DNA from: Rheinheimera sediminis
Lineage (GTDB): Bacteria; Pseudomonadota; Gammaproteobacteria; Enterobacterales; Alteromonadaceae
Length of the DNA: 64,000 nt
Reading direction: 5' to 3'
NCBI RefSeq assembly: GCF_004005375.1
Contig: NZ_RZUF01000002.1
Span: 120,678-184,677 of the forward strand
The notes below the pieces were generated by a model, which saw nothing but the letters and a program-made list of their open reading frames with translations, had not been told where the DNA came from and searched no databases. Each line of letters starts with the position of its first letter. Position 1 is the stretch's first letter. The position numbers and the translations under genes are program-made. Of this stretch, positions 7,647-16,624 are shown one piece after another.

Positions 7647-10292
7647 TTAGTACTTATAGCTAAAGCTTAAACCGTAGCTTTGGCCTTCAACGCGGCGCTG
7701 TAACAACTCACCTTGCTGCATAATTTCAACATCTTCATCCAACAGGTTTTTCAGCGACAGTTTCACTGAAGTCGATTCGAACGGCGTGTAAGAGTAGACA
7801 AAGTCCAGCGAGTTAAACGGTTGCTCGTAAGCATCATCTTTATCGTTTACACCAGCAAAAGCGATACGCTTACCAAAGACGTTGTAAGTCATAGTGGCGT
7901 TGTGCTTATCGTCGTCGGAGTCAAAGCCTAACTGAAAGTTCACCACATGTTTAGAGTGGCCACTTAATGGACGAGTCAAATTGGTCAGGTTAGTACCGGC
8001 AAAAGGCTGAATAGTGATTTCAGACTCACTGTAGGTAAAGTTACCAGCCACAAAGAAGTTATCCAGCCAGTTTTTGCCTTCAAACATATTCAATTGTTGC
8101 AGGAATTCCGCTTCCACACCGTACACTTCACCTGTGTCGCCGTTACGGAATGACATCAGTAAGTTGCCGTCTGAACCACTTAATTCAATGGATTCAATTG
8201 GCTTGTCCAGGTCTTTATAGAACACACCCACACTGTAGTTGCTTTCGTCGTAGTACCACTCTAAACGGGCATCGTAGCTGCTGACATCAGTCGTTTGCAG
8301 GCCAGAAAAACCTGTCACTTTAAAGTCGGTCAGAGGGTCGATAAAGAGGACTGGTGTAACTTCACGTAAGTCCGGGCGAACTACTGTATTGCTGTAACCG
8401 AAGCGTGCCTGCAAATCTTCACTGACAAACCAGGTTAAAGATAAGGAAGGGTAGAAACCATCTTCTTCTAACGGGAAATCTTCGACATTACCGCTGATTT
8501 CGCCATCCCCATTCAGTGGGATAGAAATTTGGCGGAAGTCTTCATAACGTACACCAAAGTTTAAACGCAGCAGGTAGTCATAGTTCATTTCCATACCCAC
8601 ATAAGCTGCATCTATCATTTGTGCTGCTATGTAGTCGTCAGCTTGAGTGGTGACGTTGGAAATCTGGAAACCATTGGCTGTATTGAGGATATTTTCATCA
8701 GAAAAAATTTCAGAAAAGCTCTGGCTCAACTGTGCAAGGCTATAACCTACTGTATTGAAGTTAAACAGGTTACTTTCAGATTCACGGGTCCGTTCAAAAT
8801 AGGAATAGCCACCGTTCAACGTCATCTCTGCTTTACCTAAGGTAAAGGGCAGTTTGGCATTCCAACTGGCATTTTCAGTATTATCTTCCATTTTACCGAA
8901 GATATAGTTAACTGCATTCTGGTTGCGACGCAGGAACGAAGTCACAGAACCGTCAGGCTGAATTTCGTTTAAGTACCGATATTCCACTTCACCCGGTGCA
9001 TCACGTTCAGCTTTAGCGTCAGTGTATTGCCAGTCAAGGCTAATGTCGTATAACCAAGGCAGAAGATGACGACCACGAACCTGATTACTCAGCATGGAGC
9101 GCTCTTCATAGCGGATAGATGTATCGGTATTGAAACGGTCTTCCTCATTGACGGTTTCGATGCTGTCACCATTTTTCACTTTTACTTCGTCTTTGGTATC
9201 AAGCAAATAAATAGAAGCAGTCTCGAAACGGTGGTTTTCATCCAGCTCTAAACCAAAGTTCAGCATGCCCGACAATTTCACCTGATGTTCTGTACCTTTG
9301 ATATCGTCGTAAATATTTAACGGCACTAAGTTATCGCCAGAGACAGAAAAGTAACGCTCCTGTTCTTCAATATTTTGCGTGGATCTGTCGTAACTAACGC
9401 CAGCCATGACACCAAAAACCGATGAGCCTATATCGAATTTATCGCCAAAAGAGACACTACCATCAAAATCGGGCTTGATACTTTCACGTTGTACGTCGAT
9501 ATCACGATTAAAAGCTAAGCCTAATTCACGCACTATAGTGTTGGCTTGAGCCAGATTGCCAGCGTTAATACCACCTAAAGCTTCGGCAATATTGATTTGG
9601 CTGATGGTACCGTATTGATCCAAAGCAGCGCGTAAGTCAGGCGACATAGTACGGGTGCCATCGTCGCTGCCCATCCAGTCATCACCACCACCATTGTAGC
9701 TATAGCCTTTATCACTGTTCAGGCTGTTGTAACCAGTACCTACAGACAGGTTAAAACTGCGTTGTAGTGGGATAGAGGCAGTGCGGATATTAACATTACC
9801 ACCACCAAAAGCAGCTGGTAGTTCAGGCGAATAGGCTTTTTGTACTACTAAACTTTCAATGATACCGGCTGGGAACATATCCAGAGGAATAACGTTCCGG
9901 GTCGGATCCGGGCTTGGAACCATGGCGCCGTTTAACAAGGTACTGGAATAACGTTCCCCTAAACCACGCACATAAATAAACTTGTCTTTCACTAAAGTTA
10001 AACCTGTTACCCTGCGCAGTGCTGTTGCTGCATTGCTGTCGCCTGCTCTGGAAATTTGCTCCATGCCCAATAATTCTGCGACATAAGGTTGTTCACGGCG
10101 CTCTGCAGCAGCGGAAGCGGCTGAACTCATCAGACGGCCTGATACTTCAATGCGTTCAACGGCCTGTTCTTGTTCTGCAGGTTCTGCAGGAGCTTCCTGG
10201 GCTGATGCAGGCATAATGCTGGCTGTGGCGGCTAAAGCCAGCAGCACAGAACGGCCAACCTGACTGATTTTAAAACTTTGCTTGCTGCTCAT
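7647..10292 (-). CDS. TonB-dependent outer-membrane receptor, Pho-linked
   Basis: An 881-aa outer-membrane active transporter. The signal peptide ends near ASAQ, followed by an acidic linker, a TonB-box-like stretch (VERIEVSG), a plug domain (AATALRRVTGLTLVKDKFIYVRGLGERYSSTLLNGAMVP ... AFGGGNVNIRT) and a 22-strand barrel ending LSFSYKY with aromatic C-terminal residues. It follows the lipoprotein gene by 112 bp in the same direction, so it probably shares the Pho-box promoter at 13167-13184, with terminator-like hairpins in between. Co-regulation suggests uptake of a phosphorus-containing ligand, but no ligand can be read from sequence. AGGA lies 9 nt before the ATG. Confidence 0.9.
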   Translation of the reverse strand: MSSKQSFKISQVGRSVLLALAATASIMPASAQEAPAEPAEQEQAVERIEVSGRLMSSAASAAAERREQPYVAELLGMEQISRAGDSNAATALRRVTGLTLVKDKFIYVRGLGERYSSTLLNGAMVPSPDPTRNVIPLDMFPAGIIESLVVQKAYSPELPAAFGGGNVNIRTASIPLQRSFNLSVGTGYNSLNSDKGYSYNGGGDDWMGSDDGTRTMSPDLRAALDQYGTISQINIAEALGGINAGNLAQANTIVRELGLAFNRDIDVQRESIKPDFDGSVSFGDKFDIGSSVFGVMAGVSYDRSTQNIEEQERYFSVSGDNLVPLNIYDDIKGTEHQVKLSGMLNFGLELDENHRFETASIYLLDTKDEVKVKNGDSIETVNEEDRFNTDTSIRYEERSMLSNQVRGRHLLPWLYDISLDWQYTDAKAERDAPGEVEYRYLNEIQPDGSVTSFLRRNQNAVNYIFGKMEDNTENASWNAKLPFTLGKAEMTLNGGYSYFERTRESESNLFNFNTVGYSLAQLSQSFSEIFSDENILNTANGFQISNVTTQADDYIAAQMIDAAYVGMEMNYDYLLRLNFGVRYEDFRQISIPLNGDGEISGNVEDFPLEEDGFYPSLSLTWFVSEDLQARFGYSNTVVRPDLREVTPVLFIDPLTDFKVTGFSGLQTTDVSSYDARLEWYYDESNYSVGVFYKDLDKPIESIELSGSDGNLLMSFRNGDTGEVYGVEAEFLQQLNMFEGKNWLDNFFVAGNFTYSESEITIQPFAGTNLTNLTRPLSGHSKHVVNFQLGFDSDDDKHNATMTYNVFGKRIAFAGVNDKDDAYEQPFNSLDFVYSYTPFESTSVKLSLKNLLDEDVEIMQQGELLQRRVEGQSYGLSFSYKY

Positions 10293-10328
10293 TTGAACTT
10301 GGTCCTATCAGCTAATTCGTACATCAAT

Positions 10329-10395
10329 GTGCCGGGCTTATCCAAAGGAGGCCCGGCACTAAGTGAATTCAAAACTGCCAGCAGGCTGGCAGTTT
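10329..10395 (-). terminator. Tandem hairpins between lipoprotein and receptor genes
   Basis: Just after the lipoprotein stop, AAACTGCCAGC (10372-10382) and GCTGGCAGTTT (10385-10395) form an 11-bp stem. On the minus strand it ends in TTTT, giving a terminator-like element. A second stem, GTGCCGGGC with GCCCGGCAC (10329-10359), follows without a T run. Together they probably terminate part of the transcription and stabilise the lipoprotein message, lowering receptor relative to lipoprotein. Confidence 0.65.
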
Positions 10396-10404
10396 ATGGT
10401 GGTC

Positions 10405-13092
10405 TTAGTCGTCCAGACCTACAGCCCAGCCAGCAGTCCAGTTATTGCTTTCAGACACAGCACCGACAAAGTTAACAGTGTCGAAGAAGGCATCGACTGT
10501 TTTCATATCTTTGGCAGGATTAGTATCTATAGTGAATATACCTTTGAGCACTGTACTGCGGTCCGCAACCAGCTTGTTACCTGTTTGTCCAAGGAACCAA
10601 GCTTCAGTGCTGATACCCGTAGCTATGTTGCCTCTGGTTGGCTCAGGGCAAGAGATGACTGAGTTGGTCATGGTTAAGTTACCTGCAGCAGCTAAGGCTA
10701 AAGACTCGGTAGACTCTATTTCCAGACACTCACCCATACCTGTTGGGCCTGTGATAACAAAGTTTGCCAACTGTGCATTTGTTCCTCTGCGCAGCACAAT
10801 ACCTTCAGAATCGTCATCGCCATCAAAGGTGTTACCAATAATCGTCATGTTGGCGATTGTTGGATTAGAGATCGGGGTTGCACCGAAATTATCTGCGTTG
10901 TTATCAGCTTCAATACCACGGTTAGCTTTAGCGTTGCTCGGGTCATGTTTTACCAGTACAAACTGCATTTTACCGTTCCAGCCATCAGCCCAGTCGACTG
11001 AATCGTCACCGTTCCAGGTCAGAACCACGTTTTTACAGCTGACTGAACCACCGAAAAACTCAACGCCGTCATCAACGTTCTGGTGAACCTGGATGTTTGA
11101 ACATTTAGTACCAGAACCCACGCCAGCAAAAGTGATACCGTTTAATTCGTTATCAGGAAGAACTTCATAGCCTGCGTGTTTAACAACGACATAGTTCAAT
11201 GAACCGCTGCTATCTGCTGCATCTGGACCACCGTATGGACCAGCTTCACCTTCAGCCTGAGTTGCGCAGTTATTCAGATTCGGGCAAGTGTTAGTAGGAG
11301 CTTTTCCTAACAGCACTAAACCACCCCATTGTCCAGCGGCAGTAGGTGAACCAATCACATCCTGCACTGAAGTCATAGTGATAGGGTTAGCAGCAGTACC
11401 TTCCGCCATAATTTTTGAACCACGGGTAACCACCAGGAAGTCAGCACCGGACTTACCGTAGATTGTTACGCCTGGTTGTACGGTTAAAGTGGCAGCTGTA
11501 CTGTTATCCACACCAATACGAACACGGCCATTTAGCACATAGTCAGCACCCGCTGCTAACGTGACATTAGTGGTGATATCGCCCGTTAACTGGCAGTTTA
11601 AACGGCCTGTTAAACTGACTACTTCAGTAGTGCCTGCTGGGCAAGACGTAAGATTTACACCATCTGCCTGATGTAAAGACGTGGTCCAGCCTTTGGTCCA
11701 GTCTGTTGTGCCATTGAAAGCACCAATGTAGTTGACATTATCAAACCAGCCATCGACATTGTTTGATACATTGTAGCCATTACCTAAAGCAGGAGAGTTA
11801 GGAGCTGGAATGTAACCACCCAGTAAGGCATCGCCCACTAAGTTATTTGGCTGAGCTTCAAACCAGGTTCTGGCGTTGAAGGTTACGTTTCCTGCAGAAT
11901 CTCTGATATTGGCAAAAGGCTCGGCGCAATCGATAATGGAGTTACGGAAAACTAAATCACCGCTATTGGCGAAGTTGGCTGTTTCTGTAGTGTTAATTTC
12001 AAAACACTCACCCATTTTTTCAGGGCCAGTGACGATGATGTTATACAGCTCAGCAGAGGTACCGGCACGCAATAAAATGCCTTCAGAGTCTTCATCACCA
12101 TCAAAGTTGTTGCCGATGATTGTCAGGTTAGATATTTTGGGCTTACTAATAGGAGCGGCCGTGAAATTACCAGATTGGTTATCTGCTTCAATACCACGGT
12201 TAGCTTTAGTATTGTTTGGATTATGACGAATTAATACGTGTTGCATACGGCCAGTCCAGCCATCTGCCCAGTCTAAAGAGTCGTCGCGGTTACCTGTTAA
12301 TACTACATATTTCGCATCTACAGTGCCGCCGAAAAATTCAACACCGTCATCAAGGTTGTTGTGAACCTGAATATATTCAACTGTAGTGCCACGACCAACA
12401 CCAGCAAAAGTAATACCGTTCAACTCATTGTCCGGGATTACCTCAAAACCAGCATAACGTACTTGTACATATTTTAATGCACCACTGTTATCTTCTGGAT
12501 CTGCACCACCGTATGGTCCAGCTTCACCCTCGGATTCAACCTGGCAAGTAGCCAGAGCAGCTTGATCACATTTGTTGGTAGGTGCTTTACCTAATAAAAC
12601 CAGACCACCCCACTCAGCAGCAGATTCGTCATCAGATAAACCTAACATGTCGTTAACCGAGGTCATGATGATAGGGTTAGTGGCTGTACCAACTGCCTGA
12701 ATTTTTGAACCACGGGCTACCACTAGGTAGTCTGCGCCGCTTTTACCAAAAACTTTAGTACCTGGCTGAATAGTTAAGGTAGCGCTGTTAGCGTTGTCGT
12801 TACCTACTGTTACTTTACCTGATAAAGCCCAGGCGATATCTGCAGTTAAAGTGATATTGCTTGTGATAGTGCCTTTAATTTCACAGACTGGAGTAGTTAC
12901 ACCGGCTAAAGCTGAAGCCTGAGTAGCAAAAGAAGGGCAGGCACTGGTTGGAGGTGGAGTAGGGGTACCACCACCGTTACTTCCACCATTATTACCGCTG
13001 CCGGTATTGATATTGATATCACCACCGCCGCAACCAGCTAACACTAAAGCTGAGGCTATTGCGCTCAGTTTTAAAAATTTACGTAAAGCCAT
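10405..13092 (-). CDS. Tandem-duplicated beta-helix-like lipoprotein, Pho-linked
   Basis: An 895-aa lipoprotein: signal peptide with lipobox LAGC (Cys21), a Gly/Asn/Pro-rich linker to about residue 50, then two homologous domains of about 415-430 residues each. Both copies contain WGGLVLLGKAPTN, EGEAGPYGG, DNELNGITFAGVG, DDGVEFFGG, DWADGW, KANRGIEAD and GECxEI motifs. The regular short strands with Asp/Gly turns suggest a right-handed beta-helix with many acidic, possibly Ca-binding, sites. I recall similar proteins paired with TonB receptors in Bacteroidetes and Alteromonadales but no established biochemical role. A Pho box precedes it, and the receptor gene follows. Likely a surface or periplasmic partner that captures or processes a phosphorus source. 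Confidence 0.8.
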   Translation of the reverse strand: MALRKFLKLSAIASALVLAGCGGGDININTGSGNNGGSNGGGTPTPPPTSACPSFATQASALAGVTTPVCEIKGTITSNITLTADIAWALSGKVTVGNDNANSATLTIQPGTKVFGKSGADYLVVARGSKIQAVGTATNPIIMTSVNDMLGLSDDESAAEWGGLVLLGKAPTNKCDQAALATCQVESEGEAGPYGGADPEDNSGALKYVQVRYAGFEVIPDNELNGITFAGVGRGTTVEYIQVHNNLDDGVEFFGGTVDAKYVVLTGNRDDSLDWADGWTGRMQHVLIRHNPNNTKANRGIEADNQSGNFTAAPISKPKISNLTIIGNNFDGDEDSEGILLRAGTSAELYNIIVTGPEKMGECFEINTTETANFANSGDLVFRNSIIDCAEPFANIRDSAGNVTFNARTWFEAQPNNLVGDALLGGYIPAPNSPALGNGYNVSNNVDGWFDNVNYIGAFNGTTDWTKGWTTSLHQADGVNLTSCPAGTTEVVSLTGRLNCQLTGDITTNVTLAAGADYVLNGRVRIGVDNSTAATLTVQPGVTIYGKSGADFLVVTRGSKIMAEGTAANPITMTSVQDVIGSPTAAGQWGGLVLLGKAPTNTCPNLNNCATQAEGEAGPYGGPDAADSSGSLNYVVVKHAGYEVLPDNELNGITFAGVGSGTKCSNIQVHQNVDDGVEFFGGSVSCKNVVLTWNGDDSVDWADGWNGKMQFVLVKHDPSNAKANRGIEADNNADNFGATPISNPTIANMTIIGNTFDGDDDSEGIVLRRGTNAQLANFVITGPTGMGECLEIESTESLALAAAGNLTMTNSVISCPEPTRGNIATGISTEAWFLGQTGNKLVADRSTVLKGIFTIDTNPAKDMKTVDAFFDTVNFVGAVSESNNWTAGWAVGLDD

Positions 13093-13150
13093 TACTCAAT
13101 CTCCAAATAAGTACGAACAGGAATGCTGTTGTTATAAAAAGCTGTAGCCA

Positions 13151-13184
13151 ACCATACTTATGCTTAATGACTTTTTTATTACAG
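13151..13184 (-). promoter_or_regulatory. Pho box and -10 for the lipoprotein/receptor pair
   Basis: On the minus strand CTGTAAT-AAAA-AAGTCAT (13184 down to 13167) gives two 7-bp units with a 4-bp A-rich spacer. Exactly 10 bp later comes a -10-like TATGGT (13156-13151). The lipoprotein ATG lies about 60 bp further on. Confidence 0.75.
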
Positions 13185-13245
13185 TGGCAGGATTTGAAAT
13201 TGAACTTTAAAGGCAGGCCACGTTTGGCGCGGCATAGCGCTGCCC

Positions 13246-13274
13246 CTGTCAAAAAAGGTTCATTAAAGTGTCAT
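13246..13274 (+). promoter_or_regulatory. Distal three-unit Pho box upstream of phoB
   Basis: CTGTCAA (13246), GGTTCAT (13257) and GTGTCAT (13268) are spaced by 11 bp with A-rich 4-bp gaps. No good -10 lies 10 bp downstream. It may serve as an extra PhoB loading site for the divergent promoters of phoB and the lipoprotein gene rather than as a core promoter. Confidence 0.55.
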
Positions 13275-13426
13275 CTAAAGCGCTTTTTTGTTTATTAGCA
13301 AAATGTAAGCGGATTGCTGGTTTTTTATTTCGCTCAGATGTAGTGAAAGAAATGGCGGCCAGAAGCAGTTCTTATTGGTGTGCCAGAGGCTAGCCAGGGT
13401 CGTTACCATCTACAATGCTTGTTTTG

Positions 13427-13460
13427 TTTTCATAAAAGTGTCATAAACAGACGCCATACT
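13427..13460 (+). promoter_or_regulatory. Proximal Pho box and -10 of phoB
   Basis: TTTTCAT-AAAA-GTGTCAT (13427-13444) is an 18-bp Pho box. After exactly 10 bp comes CATACT (13455-13460) as a -10. It supports PhoB autoactivation; the phoB start codon is at 13500. Confidence 0.75.
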
Positions 13461-13499
13461 GGTCATAATTGGTAAGTTATCCTGAATTGGTAGAGGGTT

Positions 13500-14186
13500 A
13501 TGTCTAGAAAAATCCTGGTCGTAGAAGATGAAGCACCTATCCGTGACATGTTATGTTTTGTGCTTGAACAAAATGGCTATCAGGCCAGTACAGCAGAAGA
13601 TTTTGATTCGGCTGTCAACATGCTGATTGAACCTTATCCTGATTTGGTGTTGTTAGATTGGATGATCCCTGGTGGCAGCGGTATCCAGTTTGCCAAAAAG
13701 ATGAAAAGTCATGAAGTCACCCGCACTATCCCCATCATTATGATTACAGCTCGTGGTGAAGAGGAAGACAAGGTTCGTGGCTTGGAAGTCGGCGCTGATG
13801 ACTACGTCACTAAACCATTTTCACCAAAAGAATTGATGGCTCGAATTAAGGCCGTTATCCGCCGTGTTGCGCCAACCAGTCTTGATGATGTGATTGAAGT
13901 TCAGGGCTTAAAGCTGGATCCGGTTTCACATCGAGTTACAGCCTCTGAACAGGCCGTGGATATGGGGCCCACAGAGTTTCGGTTGCTGCATTTCTTTATG
14001 ACGCACCCAGAGCGGGTTTATAGCCGTGAACAGTTGCTGGATCATGTCTGGGGTACTAATGTGTATGTCGAAGACAGAACTGTAGATGTGCATATACGCC
14101 GTTTACGCAAGGCCATTTCTGTGGCTGGACATGACCGTTTAGTTCAAACTGTAAGGGGTTCGGGTTATCGTTTCTCTGCTAAGTGA
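13500..14186 (+). CDS. phoB: Phosphate regulon response regulator PhoB
   Basis: PhoB (228 aa) is the OmpR-family regulator phosphorylated by PhoR when phosphate is low; it binds Pho boxes and recruits RNA polymerase. The receiver domain (1-120) has the acidic pair E9/D10, the phospho-acceptor D53 ([12 protein letters not shown]) and the Lys of [11 protein letters not shown]. The C-terminal winged helix holds [29 protein letters not shown] and [19 protein letters not shown] directly before the ATG acts as ribosome binding site. It is followed by phoR after a 165-bp gap, and its targets probably include the Pho-box genes listed here. Confidence 0.97.
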   Translation: MSRKILVVEDEAPIRDMLCFVLEQNGYQASTAEDFDSAVNMLIEPYPDLVLLDWMIPGGSGIQFAKKMKSHEVTRTIPIIMITARGEEEDKVRGLEVGADDYVTKPFSPKELMARIKAVIRRVAPTSLDDVIEVQGLKLDPVSHRVTASEQAVDMGPTEFRLLHFFMTHPERVYSREQLLDHVWGTNVYVEDRTVDVHIRRLRKAISVAGHDRLVQTVRGSGYRFSAK

Positions 14187-14351
14187 GAATTGAGACCCAG
14201 TTTTTGTTGCTATTTACCCTAGTTATTTGGAGTTGCAGTCAGGCGGCAACTGAATGAGACCCCATGAACATAGTTGTAGTATGTGATTGGAGAGCAAGAC
14301 TGCTGCCCACAACGCTGCGGCTTCAAGAACGACGGGTAATAAGTAGGTGCT

Positions 14352-15671
14352 ATGCGTTTGTTGCTATCTAAAAGGAAGATTTTCGGTAAGATCTTCCTTT
14401 TGTTTTTTACTGTTGCGTTAATAGGCTGGCTGCTAGGTCTGCTGTTTCCTGCTTTGTTAGTGGCCGCTTTGTTGTTACTTAGCTGGAACTACCGACATCT
14501 TTTTATGTTAGATAAGTGGCTGTGGCGCGATAAAAAACTAACACCTCCCGCAGGGGACGGCAGTTGGCAGCAAGTCTTTGACGGTATTTATTATCGACTG
14601 CGTAAAGCCCGTAAAAAGAATAAAGAATTACGTGCTTTGATCCGGCGCTTCCGCGATGGAGCTGAAGCTTTACCTGATGCCATAGTGGTGTTGAACAGCG
14701 ACTGGACTATTATATGGTGCAATAAACTGGCTCAACAGCTGGTCGGTTTACGCTGGCCACAAGATGAACGCCAGCGTATTGATAACCTGATCCGTAACCC
14801 GGAATTTCAAACTTATATTCAGCAAAAACAATTTGAGCAACCGCTGGAGTTGTCTTCGCCAGTGAATGAAGATTTGATACTGGAATACCGTATGCTGCAG
14901 TACGGCGATGATCAACATCTGCTGATTGTTCGCGATGTAACTCAACTTAAACTGCTGGAGCAGGTCCGTAAGGATTTTGTAGCTAACGTATCCCATGAGT
15001 TGCGCACTCCACTTACTGTGCTGCAAGGCTATCTGGAAGTGATGGATGCGGATAACTTACCAAATGCCGGCATTTGGTTAAAAGCTCACACTGTAATGCT
15101 GGAACAAACTAAACGTATGGATGCTTTGGTGCAACAGCTATTGACCTTGTCACGTATTGAAGCTGCGGCTAAAGTGCAATTTGAAGATGGCATTGACGTA
15201 CCTGCTATGTTGGCTATGTTGGAGCAGGAGTCTCAGACCCTAAATCGTGACAAACATCATCAGATCGTTTTTTCAGTTGAACCCGGTCTGGTGGTTTCAG
15301 GTATTCGTGAAGAGTTACGCAGTGCTTTTTCTAACCTGATCACCAATGCGATTAAATACACTCCAAATGGCGGCGAAATCCAGGTCAGTTGGGTACGCCA
15401 GCATCAAAAAGCAGTATTTAGCGTCTCTGACAATGGCGAGGGGATAGCTCCTCAGCATGTCAAAAGACTTACGGAACGTTTTTACCGCGTTGATCAAGCC
15501 AGAGCGCGCGCAACGGGCGGAACAGGTTTAGGTTTAGCTATAGTTAAACATGTACTGCAACGCCATAACAGTAAGCTGATGATATTTAGCGAACCGAAAA
15601 AAGGTAGTAGTTTTTCGTTTAGCTTGCCCGCGGAACAGCAGTCAAAACGCAAAGCTGTCAAGGCGCGATAA
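14352..15671 (+). CDS. phoR: Phosphate regulon sensor histidine kinase PhoR
   Basis: PhoR (439 aa) phosphorylates and dephosphorylates PhoB according to signals from the Pst/PhoU complex. It has N-terminal hydrophobic helices (about 10-45), a short basic linker, a PAS domain (about 100-200, DAIVVLNSDWTIIWCN), the dimerisation box with phospho-acceptor His215 (ANVSHELRTP), an N box (NLITNAIKYTPNGG) and G boxes (DNGEGI, GTGLGLAIVKHV). The first codons overlap a perfect 11-bp inverted repeat that looks like an intrinsic terminator. The gene ends 14 bp inside the 3' end of the converging yeiE-like gene. Confidence 0.96.
   Translation: MRLLLSKRKIFGKIFLLFFTVALIGWLLGLLFPALLVAALLLLSWNYRHLFMLDKWLWRDKKLTPPAGDGSWQQVFDGIYYRLRKARKKNKELRALIRRFRDGAEALPDAIVVLNSDWTIIWCNKLAQQLVGLRWPQDERQRIDNLIRNPEFQTYIQQKQFEQPLELSSPVNEDLILEYRMLQYGDDQHLLIVRDVTQLKLLEQVRKDFVANVSHELRTPLTVLQGYLEVMDADNLPNAGIWLKAHTVMLEQTKRMDALVQQLLTLSRIEAAAKVQFEDGIDVPAMLAMLEQESQTLNRDKHHQIVFSVEPGLVVSGIREELRSAFSNLITNAIKYTPNGGEIQVSWVRQHQKAVFSVSDNGEGIAPQHVKRLTERFYRVDQARARATGGTGLGLAIVKHVLQRHNSKLMIFSEPKKGSSFSFSLPAEQQSKRKAVKAR
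14370..14408 (+). terminator. Terminator-like hairpin inside the start of phoR
   Basis: AAAAGGAAGAT (14370-14380) and ATCTTCCTTTT (14391-14401) are perfectly complementary around a 10-nt loop and are followed by GTTTTTTA. It occupies codons 7-17 of phoR. Translation of phoR would melt it, so it could act as an attenuator giving fewer phoR than phoB transcripts, or it may be a chance fit to a Lys/Phe-rich sequence. Confidence 0.5.
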
Positions 15672-16530
15672 CAGAGTTACCCTGCTGTAAAAAATCTAAA
15701 AACTTTTGCAGCAGGGGCGCTTGATAATTTTTATGTTGCACCAATCGGAAATGTCGCTGCAATTGTAACGGACTTTTGAGTAACATCAGCTGACCAGCGT
15801 TAACTTCATCCTGTACAGCCAGCAAAGGTAAACAGCCTATGCCGAGTCCTTGTTTCACTGCTTGTTTAATAGCTTCAGGGCGTTCTAACTCCAGTACATT
15901 TTCCGGAGACCAATGCAGTCTCGCTAGTTCATGCTCCAACACAGCACGGGTGCCAGAACCTTGCTCTCTGACTATCCAGCGCTGTGCCAATAATTGCTCT
16001 ACAGATAAATGCTGATGCAGCTCTGGCTTACCAAATAACACAGTTAAATCCTGCCGCCACTGTCGGATGTTGAATTCCGTACTAAGCACTGGGCCTTCGA
16101 CAAAACCTAACTGAGCTTGCTGCTGATGCATCAGTTGTATCACTTCGCTGCTGTTACACAGGCGTAGTTTGAAATTTATCTGTGGATTAAGTGCAGTAAA
16201 TTGTGCCAATAAAGCGGGCAGCAAGTAACAACCTATAGTTTCGCTGGCGACCAGTCTTAGCTCACCTTTCTCAGGGTTTGAATTGACCAGCTCTTGCTGT
16301 AGATCGAGGAAGATCTGCAGTTTGGGTAACAGATCCAGTGTATGTTGGGTTGGGATTAATTGCCGGCCCTGACGCAAAAATAATGGCTGCCCCAAACGTT
16401 GTTCCAGCTCTTTTAGCGCTTGACTGGCAGCAGACTGACTTAAAGCCAGGCGATCTGCTGCTTTGGTCAGACTGTGTTGACGACAAATGGCATCTAGTAA
16501 TAACCAGTGACGTGGGCTGGGATAATTCAT
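15658..16530 (-). CDS. yeiE: LysR-family regulator, YeiE type
   Basis: A 290-aa LysR-type regulator with an N-terminal winged helix-turn-helix (LLLDAICRQHSLTKAADRLALSQSAASQALKELEQRLGQPLFLRQGRQL) and a two-lobed effector domain from about residue 90. It is divergent from, and 94 bp away from, a YeiH-type membrane protein, the same pairing as E. coli yeiE/yeiH, which supports the name. YeiE responds to sulfite in enterics; whether that holds here is inference. Its 3' end overlaps that of phoR by 14 bp. Confidence 0.75.
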   Translation of the reverse strand: MNYPSPRHWLLLDAICRQHSLTKAADRLALSQSAASQALKELEQRLGQPLFLRQGRQLIPTQHTLDLLPKLQIFLDLQQELVNSNPEKGELRLVASETIGCYLLPALLAQFTALNPQINFKLRLCNSSEVIQLMHQQQAQLGFVEGPVLSTEFNIRQWRQDLTVLFGKPELHQHLSVEQLLAQRWIVREQGSGTRAVLEHELARLHWSPENVLELERPEAIKQAVKQGLGIGCLPLLAVQDEVNAGQLMLLKSPLQLQRHFRLVQHKNYQAPLLQKFLDFLQQGNSVIAP

Positions 16531-16624
16531 TTGTTATTTTAATCTGAAGCATAAGATATATCCATTATTCTTATTTCTAAGGCTTAGTACAATAGCGCCG
16601 TCACTTTCATTAAGATGAATTTCT

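Noticed and set aside
10445-11086. 213-aa open frame on the plus strand
   Set aside because: It lies antisense to the lipoprotein gene, whose repeats and lipobox are clear. It is a composition shadow of Thr/Ser-rich repeats.
16338-16547. 69-aa plus-strand open frame with a start-like Met
   Set aside because: It is antisense to the helix-turn-helix of the LysR-family gene.
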